Source: Oryzibacter oryziterrae (GTDB taxonomy: Bacteria > Pseudomonadota > Alphaproteobacteria > Rhizobiales > Pleomorphomonadaceae). Taken from it: 64,000 nt of DNA. Position numbers and translations under genes: made by a program. The DNA is taken from positions 62,001-126,000 of the forward strand of contig NZ_JAKJIC010000010.1 in NCBI RefSeq assembly GCF_021864535.1, written 5' to 3'. Numbering within the stretch: position 1 is the first letter of the stretch; every line of letters starts with the position of its first letter. Shown here one piece after another: positions 17,377-27,638 of the stretch. The notes under the pieces were generated by a model. That model ran no database searches, was not told the origin of the DNA, and saw nothing but the letters and a program-made list of their open reading frames with translations.

Positions 17377-18240
17377 ATGAAAGTCATCAAGGTCTTCAAT
17401 CACAATGTTGTCTTGGCCCGGGACGGCGACGGCAAGGAAGTCGTCGTTCAGGGCAAGGGTCTCGGCTACAACCGTCGCACGGGCGATGATCTTGATCCCG
17501 CAAAGATCGAGCGCCGCTTTCTGCCGGCAGCCACGACGTCCACCGCCCAGCTCGCCGGGCTCGTGGCCGAAATCCCCATCGAGCATATCGTGATTGCCGA
17601 AGACGTTCTGCGGCTTGCCCGCGCTCGCCTGTCGGCGCCGCTCGACGATCGCGCCCTCATCGCGCTGGCCGACCATATTTCCTTTGCCTTGCAGCGGCAG
17701 GGTGAGCCGATCGACTATCCCCTCGCCTCTGAAGTCCGCCTGCTCTATCCGCGTGAAGTGTCGCTCGGCTCAGCCGTGCTCGACCTGATCGAGAGCCGGT
17801 CTGGCATCCGTCTTCCCGCGCTGGAGGCGGTGCCGCTCGCCATGCATTTCGTCAACGCCCAGGTGGGTGTCCGCCCGATGGGCGAGATGGTGCGCATGAC
17901 CGAAATGCTGCGCGTGGTGGTCAGCACCATCCAGACCAATCTCGGGCTCACCATCCCCGAAGATTCCATCGAACTGGCACGGCTTGCCGCGCACCTGCGC
18001 TACCTCTTCCTCGACCATGCCCGTGGCGGCCGCCGCACCCTGCCCGTCGGCGACCTCGCCACCACCTTCAAGACCCAGGATGCCCGCATCTACGACTGTG
18101 CGCGCTCCATCGTGGAGCTGATGGCACGCGAGATGAACTGGACCATCCACGAAGACGAAACGCTCTACATCGCCCTGCACATCTACCGCTTCGCCAACCG
18201 ATCCGGTGCCCCGAATGGGGCTGATCCCTCCGCTGCTTGA
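17377..18240 (+). CDS. Transcriptional antiterminator, LicT/BglG family
   Basis: 287 residues. The N-terminal co-antiterminator RNA-binding domain (residues 1-55: VFNHNVVLARDGDGKEVVVQG, GLGYNRRTGDDLD) precedes two PTS regulatory domains. PRD histidines are visible in LADHISFAL and VPLAMHFVNAQVG (PRD1) and LAAHLRYLFLDH and LYIALHIYRF (PRD2). In this family, phosphorylation by HPr and EII tunes RNA binding. Its probable target is the RAT at 14852-14880, upstream of the same operon. It lies between the permease gene and the EIIA-HPr-EI gene. BglG/LicT proteins are common in Firmicutes and enterics but unusual in Alphaproteobacteria, to my knowledge. Confidence 0.94.
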   Translation: MKVIKVFNHNVVLARDGDGKEVVVQGKGLGYNRRTGDDLDPAKIERRFLPAATTSTAQLAGLVAEIPIEHIVIAEDVLRLARARLSAPLDDRALIALADHISFALQRQGEPIDYPLASEVRLLYPREVSLGSAVLDLIESRSGIRLPALEAVPLAMHFVNAQVGVRPMGEMVRMTEMLRVVVSTIQTNLGLTIPEDSIELARLAAHLRYLFLDHARGGRRTLPVGDLATTFKTQDARIYDCARSIVELMAREMNWTIHEDETLYIALHIYRFANRSGAPNGADPSAA

Positions 18241-18253
18241 GAAAGGTCCGACC

Positions 18254-20779
18254 GTGTCCAGTCTGTATGTCTTCTCGCCCCTTTCCGGTCGCGCACTTCC
18301 GCTGGCAGCTTCCCCCGATCCCGTCTTCGCCGGCGGTATGGTGGGCGACGGGTTGGCCATCGATCCCGACGTGGGCGAGTTACGCTCGCCCTGCACCGGC
18401 ACCGTCATCGCCACCCATGCCTCCGGACACGCCGTCACCGTGCGTGCGGACGAGGGACCGGAAGTGCTGATGCATGTGGGCGTCGACACCGTCACCCTCG
18501 CCGGGGCCGGCTTCACGGCCCATGTGGCGGAAGGCCAGCGGGTGACCAAGGGCGACCTCCTGGTGTCATTCGACATCGCCGCCGTCCGCCCCAAGGTTCC
18601 TTCGCTGATCTCCATGGTGATCATCACCAATGGCGACGCCTTCAAGATCCTGGCGGCTACCACCTCCGGCACGCTGAGTTTCGGCGATGCGGCCTTGACG
18701 CTGGTGTCCACCGGCACGGCGGCAGCGGGCGCAGATGACGTCAGCGACAGCGTTTCGCTCTCTGTGGCGCTGCGCATTCCCCACGGACTGCACGCCCGCC
18801 CGGCGGCGCAGCTCGCCAATGCTGCCAAGACCCATGGCGGCTCGGTCACCGTCTCCGCCCATGGCAAGAGCGTCAACGGCAAGAGCGTCGTCGCGCTGAT
18901 GAGCCTCGGCACGCGCTTCGGCGACACGCTGGACGTTCGCGTTGACGGGGCCGGAGCGGAGGCGGCTGCGGACATGCTGCTGGATCTCATCGTCGGCGGA
19001 CTTGGCGACACGATCTCCGACGGACCGGGCGACGAGTTGGCGTCGGAGACACCCTCTCCTGCCTCGGCTCCTCTGCCTTCACCGTTGGGTGAGCCGTTTG
19101 TGCCTGGTGCCAACGCTGTCATACGCGGCCGCTCGGCGGTTGCCGGCGTGGCACTTGGACCGATCGTCCGTCATGGCCGCGCCGAGGTCGAGCTGCCGCC
19201 GAATGGTCAGGGCATCGAAGTCGAGCGGCAGCGCCTGCGCAATGCGCTGACCGTCGTTGCTGCTCGCATTGGCGATGGCGCCTCGGGCGCGCGGGCCGGC
19301 GTGGCCGAAGCCCATCGCGAGATCCTTGACGATCCCGAGCTTGCCGAGACGGCCGAGGCCGACATTGCCGCCGGCCGCTCGGCCGAATGGGCCTGGGCCA
19401 AGGCTTGCGCGCGTCAGGCCGAAGTGCTGGCCGGTCTTGCCGATGCCCGCCTTGCCGAACGGGCTGCCGACATGCGCGACGTCTCTGCCCAGGTGATCGC
19501 CGTGCTCACGGGCAAGGAGAACACCGCCACCCTCGCCAGTCTGCCAGCGGGTTCGGTGGTGCTGGCGGACGAAATCCTGCCGTCGGAAACCGCCGGCCTC
19601 GTTGCCGGCCATCTCGCCGCCATCCTCATGCGCGATGGCGGGCCGACGTCCCATGCGGCGATCATCGCCGCAGGTCTCGGCATTCCCACCATCGTGGCGC
19701 TCGGTCCCGAGGCCGACCGCATCCCCGACGGCGCCGAGGTGATCGTCGACGCCGGTCTCGGCAATGTCACCGTCTTCCCGACCGAAGGCGAAGTGGACGC
19801 CGTCCGTGGTCGCATTGCCGAGCGTGTCGAACGCAAGGCCGCCCAGCGTGCCGCCGCCTCCAGCGAGTGCCGCCTGAGCGACGGCAAGCGCATCGAGGTG
19901 TTCGGCAATCTCGGTCGGGTCGGCGAAGGCAAGGGGGCCGTTGCCGAGGGGGCCGAAGGCTGCGGCCTCTTGCGCTCCGAGTTCCTGTTCCAGGACCGGG
20001 CCGCCGCGCCGACGGAAGACGAACAACTGGCCGAGTACCAGGCCATCGCCGACGAGCTCGGCGGTCGGCCGCTGATCATCCGCACGCTCGATGTGGGCGG
20101 CGACAAGCCGCTCGCCTACCTGTCCCTGCCCAAGGAAGAGAACCCCTTCCTCGGTCTGCGCGGTGTGCGTGTCGGCCTCGCCCAGCCTGACATGCTGCGC
20201 ACGCAGATCCGTGCGATCCTGCGCGTCAAGCCCTATGGCGTCACGCGCATCATGGTGCCCATGGTCGCCTCCGTCTCCGAAATGGTGGCAGTCCGGGCGA
20301 TGGTCGAACAGGAGCGACAGGCGATTGGCCGGTCCGAGCCGATCGAGGTCGGGGCGATGATCGAGATCCCCGCCGCCGCCGTTGCCGCCCGGCAGCTGGC
20401 CGAAGTCTGCGACTTCTTCTCGGTCGGCACCAACGACCTCACCCAATATGCGCTGGCCATGGACCGCGGCAATCCGGCCGTCGCCGCCGGCGTCGACGCC
20501 CTGCATCCCGGCGTGCTCGGCCTGATCCGCATCGCCTGCGAAGGCGCGGCGGCGCGCGGGCGCATGGTGGCGGTGTGCGGTGGCGCGGCGTCGGACCCGC
20601 TGGCCGCGCCGATCCTCGTCGGCCTCGGCGTGACGGAGCTGTCCGCCGCGCCGGCCGCCATTCCCGAGATCAAGGCGACCATTTCCGCCCTGTCCTTCGC
20701 CCAGTGCAAGGCACTGGCCGACAAGGCGCTGCTGGCCGACGGACCGGACGCGGTACGCGCGCTCGCCCTGACCGCCTGA
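18254..20779 (+). CDS. PTS EIIA(Glc)-HPr-EI fusion, phosphoenolpyruvate-protein phosphotransferase
   Basis: 841 residues joining three phosphotransfer proteins. EIIA(Glc) occupies about 1-150 (VLMHVGVDTV His). HPr lies about 170-260 (IPHGLHARPAAQLAN, the His15 site, with GKSVNGKSVVALMSLG). EI lies about 285-841 (GGPTSHAAIIAAGLGIPT swivelling His; PEP-binding CGLLRSEFLF, FFSVGTNDLTQYAL and the active Cys in VCGGAASDP). It passes phosphate from PEP to the EIIB domains of the upstream permease. The start is a GTG at 18254 after GAGAAAGG, 13 bp from the licT stop. The permease has its own EIIA, so EIIA is present twice in this operon. General components fused and encoded in the sugar operon make the pathway self-sufficient. 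Confidence 0.94.
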   Translation: MSSLYVFSPLSGRALPLAASPDPVFAGGMVGDGLAIDPDVGELRSPCTGTVIATHASGHAVTVRADEGPEVLMHVGVDTVTLAGAGFTAHVAEGQRVTKGDLLVSFDIAAVRPKVPSLISMVIITNGDAFKILAATTSGTLSFGDAALTLVSTGTAAAGADDVSDSVSLSVALRIPHGLHARPAAQLANAAKTHGGSVTVSAHGKSVNGKSVVALMSLGTRFGDTLDVRVDGAGAEAAADMLLDLIVGGLGDTISDGPGDELASETPSPASAPLPSPLGEPFVPGANAVIRGRSAVAGVALGPIVRHGRAEVELPPNGQGIEVERQRLRNALTVVAARIGDGASGARAGVAEAHREILDDPELAETAEADIAAGRSAEWAWAKACARQAEVLAGLADARLAERAADMRDVSAQVIAVLTGKENTATLASLPAGSVVLADEILPSETAGLVAGHLAAILMRDGGPTSHAAIIAAGLGIPTIVALGPEADRIPDGAEVIVDAGLGNVTVFPTEGEVDAVRGRIAERVERKAAQRAAASSECRLSDGKRIEVFGNLGRVGEGKGAVAEGAEGCGLLRSEFLFQDRAAAPTEDEQLAEYQAIADELGGRPLIIRTLDVGGDKPLAYLSLPKEENPFLGLRGVRVGLAQPDMLRTQIRAILRVKPYGVTRIMVPMVASVSEMVAVRAMVEQERQAIGRSEPIEVGAMIEIPAAAVAARQLAEVCDFFSVGTNDLTQYALAMDRGNPAVAAGVDALHPGVLGLIRIACEGAAARGRMVAVCGGAASDPLAAPILVGLGVTELSAAPAAIPEIKATISALSFAQCKALADKALLADGPDAVRALALTA

Positions 20780-20802
20780 TCCCCTATTTGTCAAGGAGTT
20801 AG

Positions 20803-22266
<1,464 letters not shown>

Positions 22267-22360
22267 CCCTCGCCAGCACCGCCTCCCAAGGGCGCTGGCG
22301 GTCTGGAACCCTGCGTACCGAAAGGTGAAGCGCCCCGCAGAGTTCCAATGGCCGGTTCCT

Positions 22361-22396
22361 GTGGACCGGGATCCCTCCCCCGGTCCACCTTTTTTT
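22361..22396 (+). terminator. Intrinsic terminator of the PTS operon
   Basis: GTGGACCGGG (22361-22370) pairs with CCCGGTCCAC (22379-22388) as a perfect 10-bp stem, followed by seven T residues. Another hairpin (CGCCAGC...GCTGGCG, about 22273-22301) lies nearer the stop codon. It ends the operon at 14987-22266 before the convergent ppk2 gene. Confidence 0.92.
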
Positions 22397-22547
22397 GGCG
22401 AAGACGCTCGATGACGCGCGCCAGGACACCGCTCCGGATCACCGTCCGGGTCGCCTTGGATGAGCGTGACGTATCTGCCAGAGGTTCAGGTATGCCCCCC
22501 GGCATTCTCTTGGTCAGAGGCGCCAGGTTCGAGACTGCAGACCGTGC

Positions 22548-23468
22548 TCAATAGCGCTCCGGCACATAGAGTTCGGGCGGCAGCACGCGACGCTCATAGT
22601 TGGGGTTGAACACGCGTTCGGGCAGCGCGATCGGTTCGTGCGGGATTTCCTCATAGGGCACGAGCGACAGGAGATGCGCCATGCAGTTGAGGCGCGCGCG
22701 CTTCTTGTCATTGCCCTCAACGATGTGCCAGGGAGCCTCGGGAATGTTGGTCCGGGCGAACATCTCCTCCTTGGCCTTGGTATACTGCTCCCAACGGACG
22801 CGCGACTGCAGATCCATCGGCGACAGCTTCCACTGCTTGATCGGATCGTGAATGCGCATCAGGAAGCGCAGCTGCTGCTCCTCGTCGGTGATCGAGAACC
22901 AGTATTTCACGAGAATGATGCCCGAGCGCACCAGCATGCGTTCAAACTCCGGCACGTCGTGGAAAAACTCCTCGACCTGAGTGTCCGAGGCAAAGCCCAT
23001 GACACGCTCGACACCGGCGCGATTGTACCAGCTGCGGTCAAACAGGACGATCTCGCCAGCGGCGGGCAGATGCGGCACATAGCGCTGGAAATACCATTGC
23101 GCCTTCTCGCGATCCGACGGTGCCGGCAGGGCAACAGCGCGGCAGGTGCGCGGATTGACACGCTGCATGATGCGCTTGATGACACCACCCTTGCCGGCCG
23201 CGTCGCGTCCCTCGAACAGGACGACGACCTTCAGCCCCTTGTGGGCCACCCAGTCCTGCATCTTGACCAGCTCGGCCTGCAGACGGATCAACTCGTTGAA
23301 ATAGACCTTCCGGTCGATCGAATTGGATTTGTGTTGCGCCAGCCGTCCCCTCAACTCCTCAGGAATGCGGATATCATCGATTTCCTGTTCCAGTTCCTCG
23401 TCAAAGTCGTCCTCGAGTTCTGCTTCGAGCCAAGACTTTGGTCCGGGGCCAAGGGTTTCATTCTTCAT
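22548..23468 (-). CDS. ppk2: Polyphosphate kinase 2
   Basis: 306-residue PPK2 that transfers phosphate between polyphosphate and nucleoside diphosphates. Walker A is FEGRDAAGKGGVIKRI (near residue 87), Walker B is LFDRSWYNRAGVERVMGF, and the lid region SPMDLQSRVRWEQYTKAKEEMF follows. One PPK2 domain with an acidic N-terminal tail is the common proteobacterial form. It stands alone between the PTS terminator and a divergent aminotransferase. Whether it prefers ADP, GDP or AMP cannot be told. The 376 bp upstream (23469-23844) must contain its promoter, but I see no clear motif there. Confidence 0.94.
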   Translation of the reverse strand: MKNETLGPGPKSWLEAELEDDFDEELEQEIDDIRIPEELRGRLAQHKSNSIDRKVYFNELIRLQAELVKMQDWVAHKGLKVVVLFEGRDAAGKGGVIKRIMQRVNPRTCRAVALPAPSDREKAQWYFQRYVPHLPAAGEIVLFDRSWYNRAGVERVMGFASDTQVEEFFHDVPEFERMLVRSGIILVKYWFSITDEEQQLRFLMRIHDPIKQWKLSPMDLQSRVRWEQYTKAKEEMFARTNIPEAPWHIVEGNDKKRARLNCMAHLLSLVPYEEIPHEPIALPERVFNPNYERRVLPPELYVPERY

Positions 23469-23844
23469 GGGCTAGTCTCCAATCAGTGAGTGAATGGCAT
23501 TTCAATGACATGCTGCCATGACGCGCCGATGAAATTGGTTTGCCGCCACTTGGTGCTCTCGGCGATGACGCCCGGAGAGGCTTTGCCTTGCTTTGCTGCG
23601 GCGCCATGTCGGCTCGCATTGCAAGCCTTGGGCTGTTCCTGACAGTTTTGCCGAAGCCTCGGTATGTGGGGCGAACACGCGCAGCACCTTGTGAGTCGCA
23701 TCATAGAGTGCTTCCCGAGCACTATCGAGTTGAGATGGCTGCGTGCTATGCCGACTGTTGCAAATGGTGAGGCGGCGGAATGAGTAAAAGGGCTTGCCCA
23801 AGCTGTCCGCGTTACTCGCCCCATGCCGCCACAGGATGCTCCAC
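23469..23844. other. 376-bp divergent intergenic region, nothing recognised
   Basis: This lies between the divergently transcribed ppk2 and aminotransferase genes. Several frames are open, but none shows a ribosome-binding site plus protein-like composition, and none resembles a family I know. It presumably contains the promoters of both genes. Confidence 0.4.
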
Positions 23845-25026
23845 ATGCCGCGCCTCAATCCGCTCATCGCCGATCTCGCCCCGCCCCCAATCCCGTCGGT
23901 TCAGGCGTGGGCGCGGGCCTATGACGGCTCCGTCGGTGCGACCATCGACCTGTCTCAGGCGGTGCCAGGATATCCGCCGCATCCGGAGCTGATTGCCGGG
24001 CTGATGGCTGCGGCGTCCGATCCGGCGACGGCGGCCTATGGGCCGATCGAAGGCGATCGCGCCTTGCGCGAGGCCCTCGCGGCCGACGAGAGCGCCCTTT
24101 ACGGTGCCGCCATAACCGCCGACAACATTCACATCACCGCAGGGTGCAATCAGGCGTTCATTTGCGCCGCTCTCGCCGTTGCCGAGCCAGGCAGCCGGGT
24201 GCTGCTTTCCAATCCGTTCTACTTCAATCACGAGACGTCACTGCGGATGTTCGGCATCGGGATCGGTCTCGTCGACTGCCCTGCCTCCAACCACTTCCTG
24301 CCCAGTCTGGAGGCGCTGGACGCCGCCATCACGCCCGACGTTCGGGCGTTTGCAATTGTCTCTCCCAACAATCCGACCGGTGCCGTCTATCCGCCGTCGC
24401 TGCTCGCGGACCTGCTCGCACTGTGCCGGCGGCGTGGCATCTGGCTCATTCTCGACGAGACCTATCGCGACTTCCTGCCGGCGGACGCCAAGCAACCGCA
24501 CGGCCTCTTCCTCGCGCCCGGCTGGGGCGAAGGGTTGATCTCGCTCTATTCCTTTTCCAAGAGCTTCTGCGTGCCCGGCTATCGCTTGGGCGCAGTCACG
24601 GCCAGCCCCAGGGTGGTTACCGAGATCGCCAAGATCATGGACAACCTGCAGATCTGCGCGCCGCGCGTCGGCCAGATCGCCATTGCGCAAGCCTTGCCGA
24701 CGCTAGGTGCCTGGCGCGAAGCCAATCGAGCCGAAATCACCCGGCGCGCCGACGCGCTCAAGGCGGCCATCGCCGGTGTCAAAGGCTGGGAAATCGGGGC
24801 GGTAGGCGCCTACTTCGCCTTTGTCAGGCACCCGTTTGCGGGAGTGACTTCAGCGCGCGTCTCCGAACAGCTTGCACGGCGGGCTGGTGTCGTCACGCTC
24901 CCCGGCAGCTATTTCGGGCCTGGCCAGGAAAACTACCTTCGCTTTGCCTTTGCCAACGCCGACGCGACCACCATCGGCCGTCTCCCGGAGCGGCTTCAGT
25001 TGCTTGGTGATTGGATCGCCGTCTGA
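23845..25026 (+). CDS. PLP-dependent aminotransferase, class I/II
   Basis: 393 residues, fold type I. It shows ITAGCNQAFICAALAV (cofactor phosphate region), VSPNNPTGAVYPP (substrate carboxylate/Asn site), ILDETYRDFLP (PLP pyridine Asp and Tyr) and SLYSFSKSFCVPGYRLGAV with the PLP lysine. The last substrate-binding Arg region is ENYLRFAFANAD. The start chosen is ATG 23845 (MPRLNPLIADL), with AGGA 9 nt upstream; ATGs at 23794 and 23836 are in frame. The amino-donor specificity is unknown, and no neighbour hints at a pathway. Confidence 0.88.
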   Translation: MPRLNPLIADLAPPPIPSVQAWARAYDGSVGATIDLSQAVPGYPPHPELIAGLMAAASDPATAAYGPIEGDRALREALAADESALYGAAITADNIHITAGCNQAFICAALAVAEPGSRVLLSNPFYFNHETSLRMFGIGIGLVDCPASNHFLPSLEALDAAITPDVRAFAIVSPNNPTGAVYPPSLLADLLALCRRRGIWLILDETYRDFLPADAKQPHGLFLAPGWGEGLISLYSFSKSFCVPGYRLGAVTASPRVVTEIAKIMDNLQICAPRVGQIAIAQALPTLGAWREANRAEITRRADALKAAIAGVKGWEIGAVGAYFAFVRHPFAGVTSARVSEQLARRAGVVTLPGSYFGPGQENYLRFAFANADATTIGRLPERLQLLGDWIAV

Positions 25027-25127
25027 TCGGACAGGGCATCGCTGCTCAGGTCGCAGCATCATTTTGATGGCGGCGGTCGCGGTTTCCTCGAGGCGAAGTC
25101 AGGCCGAAGCAAATGATCAAACCTGTT

Positions 25128-25158
25128 CCCGGCGGACGGGCTGTTGCCGTCCGCCGGG
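25128..25158. terminator. Bidirectional hairpin between convergent genes
   Basis: CCCGGCGGACGG (25128-25139) and CCGTCCGCCGGG (25147-25158) form a perfect 12-bp GC-rich stem with a 7-nt loop. It lies between the aminotransferase stop (25026) and the aldehyde dehydrogenase stop (25176). T-tracts are weak on both sides, so termination efficiency is uncertain. Confidence 0.7.
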
Positions 25159-25175
25159 ATAATCCCCACGATTGA

Positions 25176-26618
25176 TCAGAAGGGGTAATGCTGCGGCCCC
25201 TCGATGGTCACCCAGCGCAACTCGGTGAACTCGGCGATCACCGCAGTGCCGCCGAAGCGGCCGTAGCCGGAGTCCTTCACGCCACCGAAGGGTGCCTGCG
25301 CCTCGTCGCCCACCGTCGGGCCGTTGACGTGGCAAATGCCCGACTGGATCTTCTTGGCCGCCGCAAGGCCACGGGCGATATCCCTGGTGAAGACGGCGGA
25401 GGACAGGCCGTACTCGGTGTCGTTGGCCACCGCGATGGCTTCCGCCTCATCCTTGACGCGGATGATCGACTTGACCGGGCCGAAGGATTCCTCGCGGTAG
25501 ATCCGCATGTCCTGGCGCACCTGATCGATCAGCGTCGCCTCGACGATGGCGCCGGTGCGCTTGCCGCCGGCCACCACCTTGGCGCCCTTGGCCACCGCGT
25601 CGGCGATCAACTGGTCCATCTTTTCGGCCGACTTGAGATCGACCAGCGATCCCAGCACCACCTTGTCGCGCGGATTGCCGGCCGGCAGGCTGCGTGCCTT
25701 GGCGGCGAACTTGTCGACGAACTGATCGGCGATGGCGTCCACCACGATGAAGCGCTCGGTCGACATGCAGATCTGGCCCTGGTTCATGAAGGCGCCGAAG
25801 GCGGCGGCGGCGACCGCCTGATCAAGATCGGCATCTTCGAGTACGATGAAGGGCGCCTTGCCCCCGAGCTCCAGCAGCACGGGCTTCAGATGTTCGGCCG
25901 CCAGCTTGGCGATGATCTTGCCGACGCGCGAAGAGCCGGTGAAGTTGATGCGCTTGACGAGAGGATGGGCGATCAGCGCCTCGACCACGACCGGTGCGTC
26001 CTCGGGCGCGTTGTGCAGCACGTTGACGACACCGGCCGGGAAGCCGGCCGCCAGCATCACCTCGCCGATCAGATGGTGGGTGCGCGGGCAGGCTTCCGAC
26101 GAACGCAGGATCACCGTGTTGCCGCAGGCGAGCGCGGCGGCAATGGCGCGGACGCCGAGAATGACCGGCGCGTTCCACGGCGCCAGACCGACGCAGACGC
26201 CAACGGCCTGTCGCACGCCCATGGACATGCAGCCGGGTTTGTCCGACGGTATGACGGTGCCGGTGATGTGGCTGGTCAGCGCCGCTGCCTCACGCAGGAT
26301 CTTGGCGGCGAAATAGCAGTTGAAGCCGCCCCAGGGGCCGGTGGAACCGGTCTCTTCGGTCATGGCAGCGATGAAGTCGGGCGTGCGCGCTTCCATGAGG
26401 TCTGCCGCCTTCAGCAGCAGCGTGCGCCGGGCGTTGGGGCCGGTCTCAGACCAGGCGGCGAAAGCCTGATGGGCGGCGGCAACGGCGGCGTTGACCTCCT
26501 CAACCCCGGCGGCCGCGCAGACCGTGGCCACCTCCTGCGTGACGGGATCGATGCGCGAATAGGTCTTGCCCGATGCGGACGGTTTCGTCTCACCGCCAAT
26601 GATATGGCCAAGGGTCAT
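25176..26618 (-). CDS. Aldehyde dehydrogenase (vanillin/salicylaldehyde dehydrogenase-like)
   Basis: 480-residue NAD(P)-dependent aldehyde dehydrogenase. The general-base Glu is in LLELGGKAPFIVLEDADLD, and the catalytic Cys is in NQGQICMSTERFIV. FTGSSRVGKIIA is the cofactor loop and EESFGPVKSIIRVKDEAEA the conserved C-terminal part. QGQICMSTERFIV and GPTVGDEAQAPFGGVKDSGYGRFGG resemble the vanillin/salicylaldehyde branch, so an aromatic or hydroxy aldehyde is the likely substrate (family inference). ATG 26618 is preferred over a GTG at 26627 because GAGGAGGA sits at the right distance. The upstream 318 bp to kdpE holds nothing I recognise. Confidence 0.9.
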   Translation of the reverse strand: MTLGHIIGGETKPSASGKTYSRIDPVTQEVATVCAAAGVEEVNAAVAAAHQAFAAWSETGPNARRTLLLKAADLMEARTPDFIAAMTEETGSTGPWGGFNCYFAAKILREAAALTSHITGTVIPSDKPGCMSMGVRQAVGVCVGLAPWNAPVILGVRAIAAALACGNTVILRSSEACPRTHHLIGEVMLAAGFPAGVVNVLHNAPEDAPVVVEALIAHPLVKRINFTGSSRVGKIIAKLAAEHLKPVLLELGGKAPFIVLEDADLDQAVAAAAFGAFMNQGQICMSTERFIVVDAIADQFVDKFAAKARSLPAGNPRDKVVLGSLVDLKSAEKMDQLIADAVAKGAKVVAGGKRTGAIVEATLIDQVRQDMRIYREESFGPVKSIIRVKDEAEAIAVANDTEYGLSSAVFTRDIARGLAAAKKIQSGICHVNGPTVGDEAQAPFGGVKDSGYGRFGGTAVIAEFTELRWVTIEGPQHYPF

Positions 26619-26627
26619 GGTGTTCAC

Positions 26628-26945
26628 TCCTCCTCATGATTTTTATCGTTCTGGAACAGGGGCCTTGGTGCTGCGAGCCTGGCCAACCGTCCGATCCTCC
26701 TGCGGACGGCGCACCGAACGGCGGCTCCTCAACCCTCGTTCAGCGATCTTACGTCTTTTTACCTATTCAACTCTGACACGTCGTCCCGGTGGTCGGCAAG
26801 TCTTTGTGTTCGCCTGGCCAACGGCCAGCCCTTTGGTGCCGGATGGCGAGAGGTCTGGCAGCCGCTTGAGCCCCGGAGACCCATTGGTGAGGCAATCGTC
26901 ACGGCAATGACCGGCATCCCGATGACGACGAAATATGCGGTTCCG
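26628..26945. other. 318-bp intergenic region, nothing recognised
   Basis: It separates the aldehyde dehydrogenase 5' end from the kdpE 3' end, both on the minus strand. It must hold the dehydrogenase promoter and the end of the kdp transcript. I found no convincing hairpin with a T-run and no protein-like frame. Confidence 0.4.
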
Positions 26946-27638
26946 TCACCGCCGCCCCCTCAGGCGATAGCCGATCCCAGCTTCTGTGAAGATGTAGCGA
27001 GGGCTGAGCGGATCGTCCTTCAGCTTTTCGCGCAGATGCTGGGTATGGATGCGCAGATAGTGGGTGTTGTCTAGGCTGTGCTGCCCCCAGACTTCCTTGA
27101 GCAACTGTCCATGCGTCAGGACCTTGCCGGCGTGGCGGACCAGGAGCGACAGCAGCTTGTACTCGATCGGCGTCAGATGAACCTCTTCGCCATCGACAGA
27201 GACCTGACGCGCGGCGAGATCAACCCGCAGACCGTCAACCTCGTAGATCGCAGAACCGCTGTCGCCACCGGTCTGGGAGTGTCGCAGCGCCACACGAATG
27301 CGGGCGACGAGCTCACCGGCCGCGAAGGGCTTGGTGAGATAGTCGTCGGCGCCGTTTTCAAGAGCCTGGATCTTTTCGCCTTCCTGTTCGCGTGCCGAGA
27401 CGACGATGATCGGCGTGCGGGTCCATTCGCGCAGGCGGGCGATGAAGGACTGGCCGTCCTCATCCGGCAGCCCGAGATCGAGCAGGATGACGTCCGGGCG
27501 GCGCGCCAGGAGTTCCGCCTGGGCGGCGGTGGCCGTGCCGGCCACGTCGACGGCGAACTCCTGCGCCTCGAGCGTCAGGCGGAGGAACTTGGCGATGGCC
27601 GGATCGTCCTCAACGACGAGAATGCGCGTCTCAGCCAT
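26946..27638 (-). CDS. kdpE: Kdp response regulator
   Basis: 230-residue OmpR/PhoB-type regulator. The receiver has its acidic pair in VVEDDPAIAKFL, the phosphoacceptor Asp in ILLDLGLPDEDG, Ser in IIVVSAREQE and Lys in YLTKPFAAGE. The winged helix is in the last 95 residues (LTPIEYKLLSLLVRHAGKVLT, ILRIHTQHLREKL-like stretch, GIGYRLRG). It overlaps the end of kdpD by 8 bp. The ATG at 27638 has AAGG at proper distance; an ATG three codons upstream is the alternative. It should activate the kdp operon from the region upstream of 34981. Confidence 0.94.
   Translation of the reverse strand: MAETRILVVEDDPAIAKFLRLTLEAQEFAVDVAGTATAAQAELLARRPDVILLDLGLPDEDGQSFIARLREWTRTPIIVVSAREQEGEKIQALENGADDYLTKPFAAGELVARIRVALRHSQTGGDSGSAIYEVDGLRVDLAARQVSVDGEEVHLTPIEYKLLSLLVRHAGKVLTHGQLLKEVWGQHSLDNTHYLRIHTQHLREKLKDDPLSPRYIFTEAGIGYRLRGRR

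Noticed and set aside
23483-23867. Minus-strand small ORFs between ppk2 and the aminotransferase
   Set aside because: No ribosome-binding site, unlike composition and no family resemblance; likely chance frames in promoter DNA.
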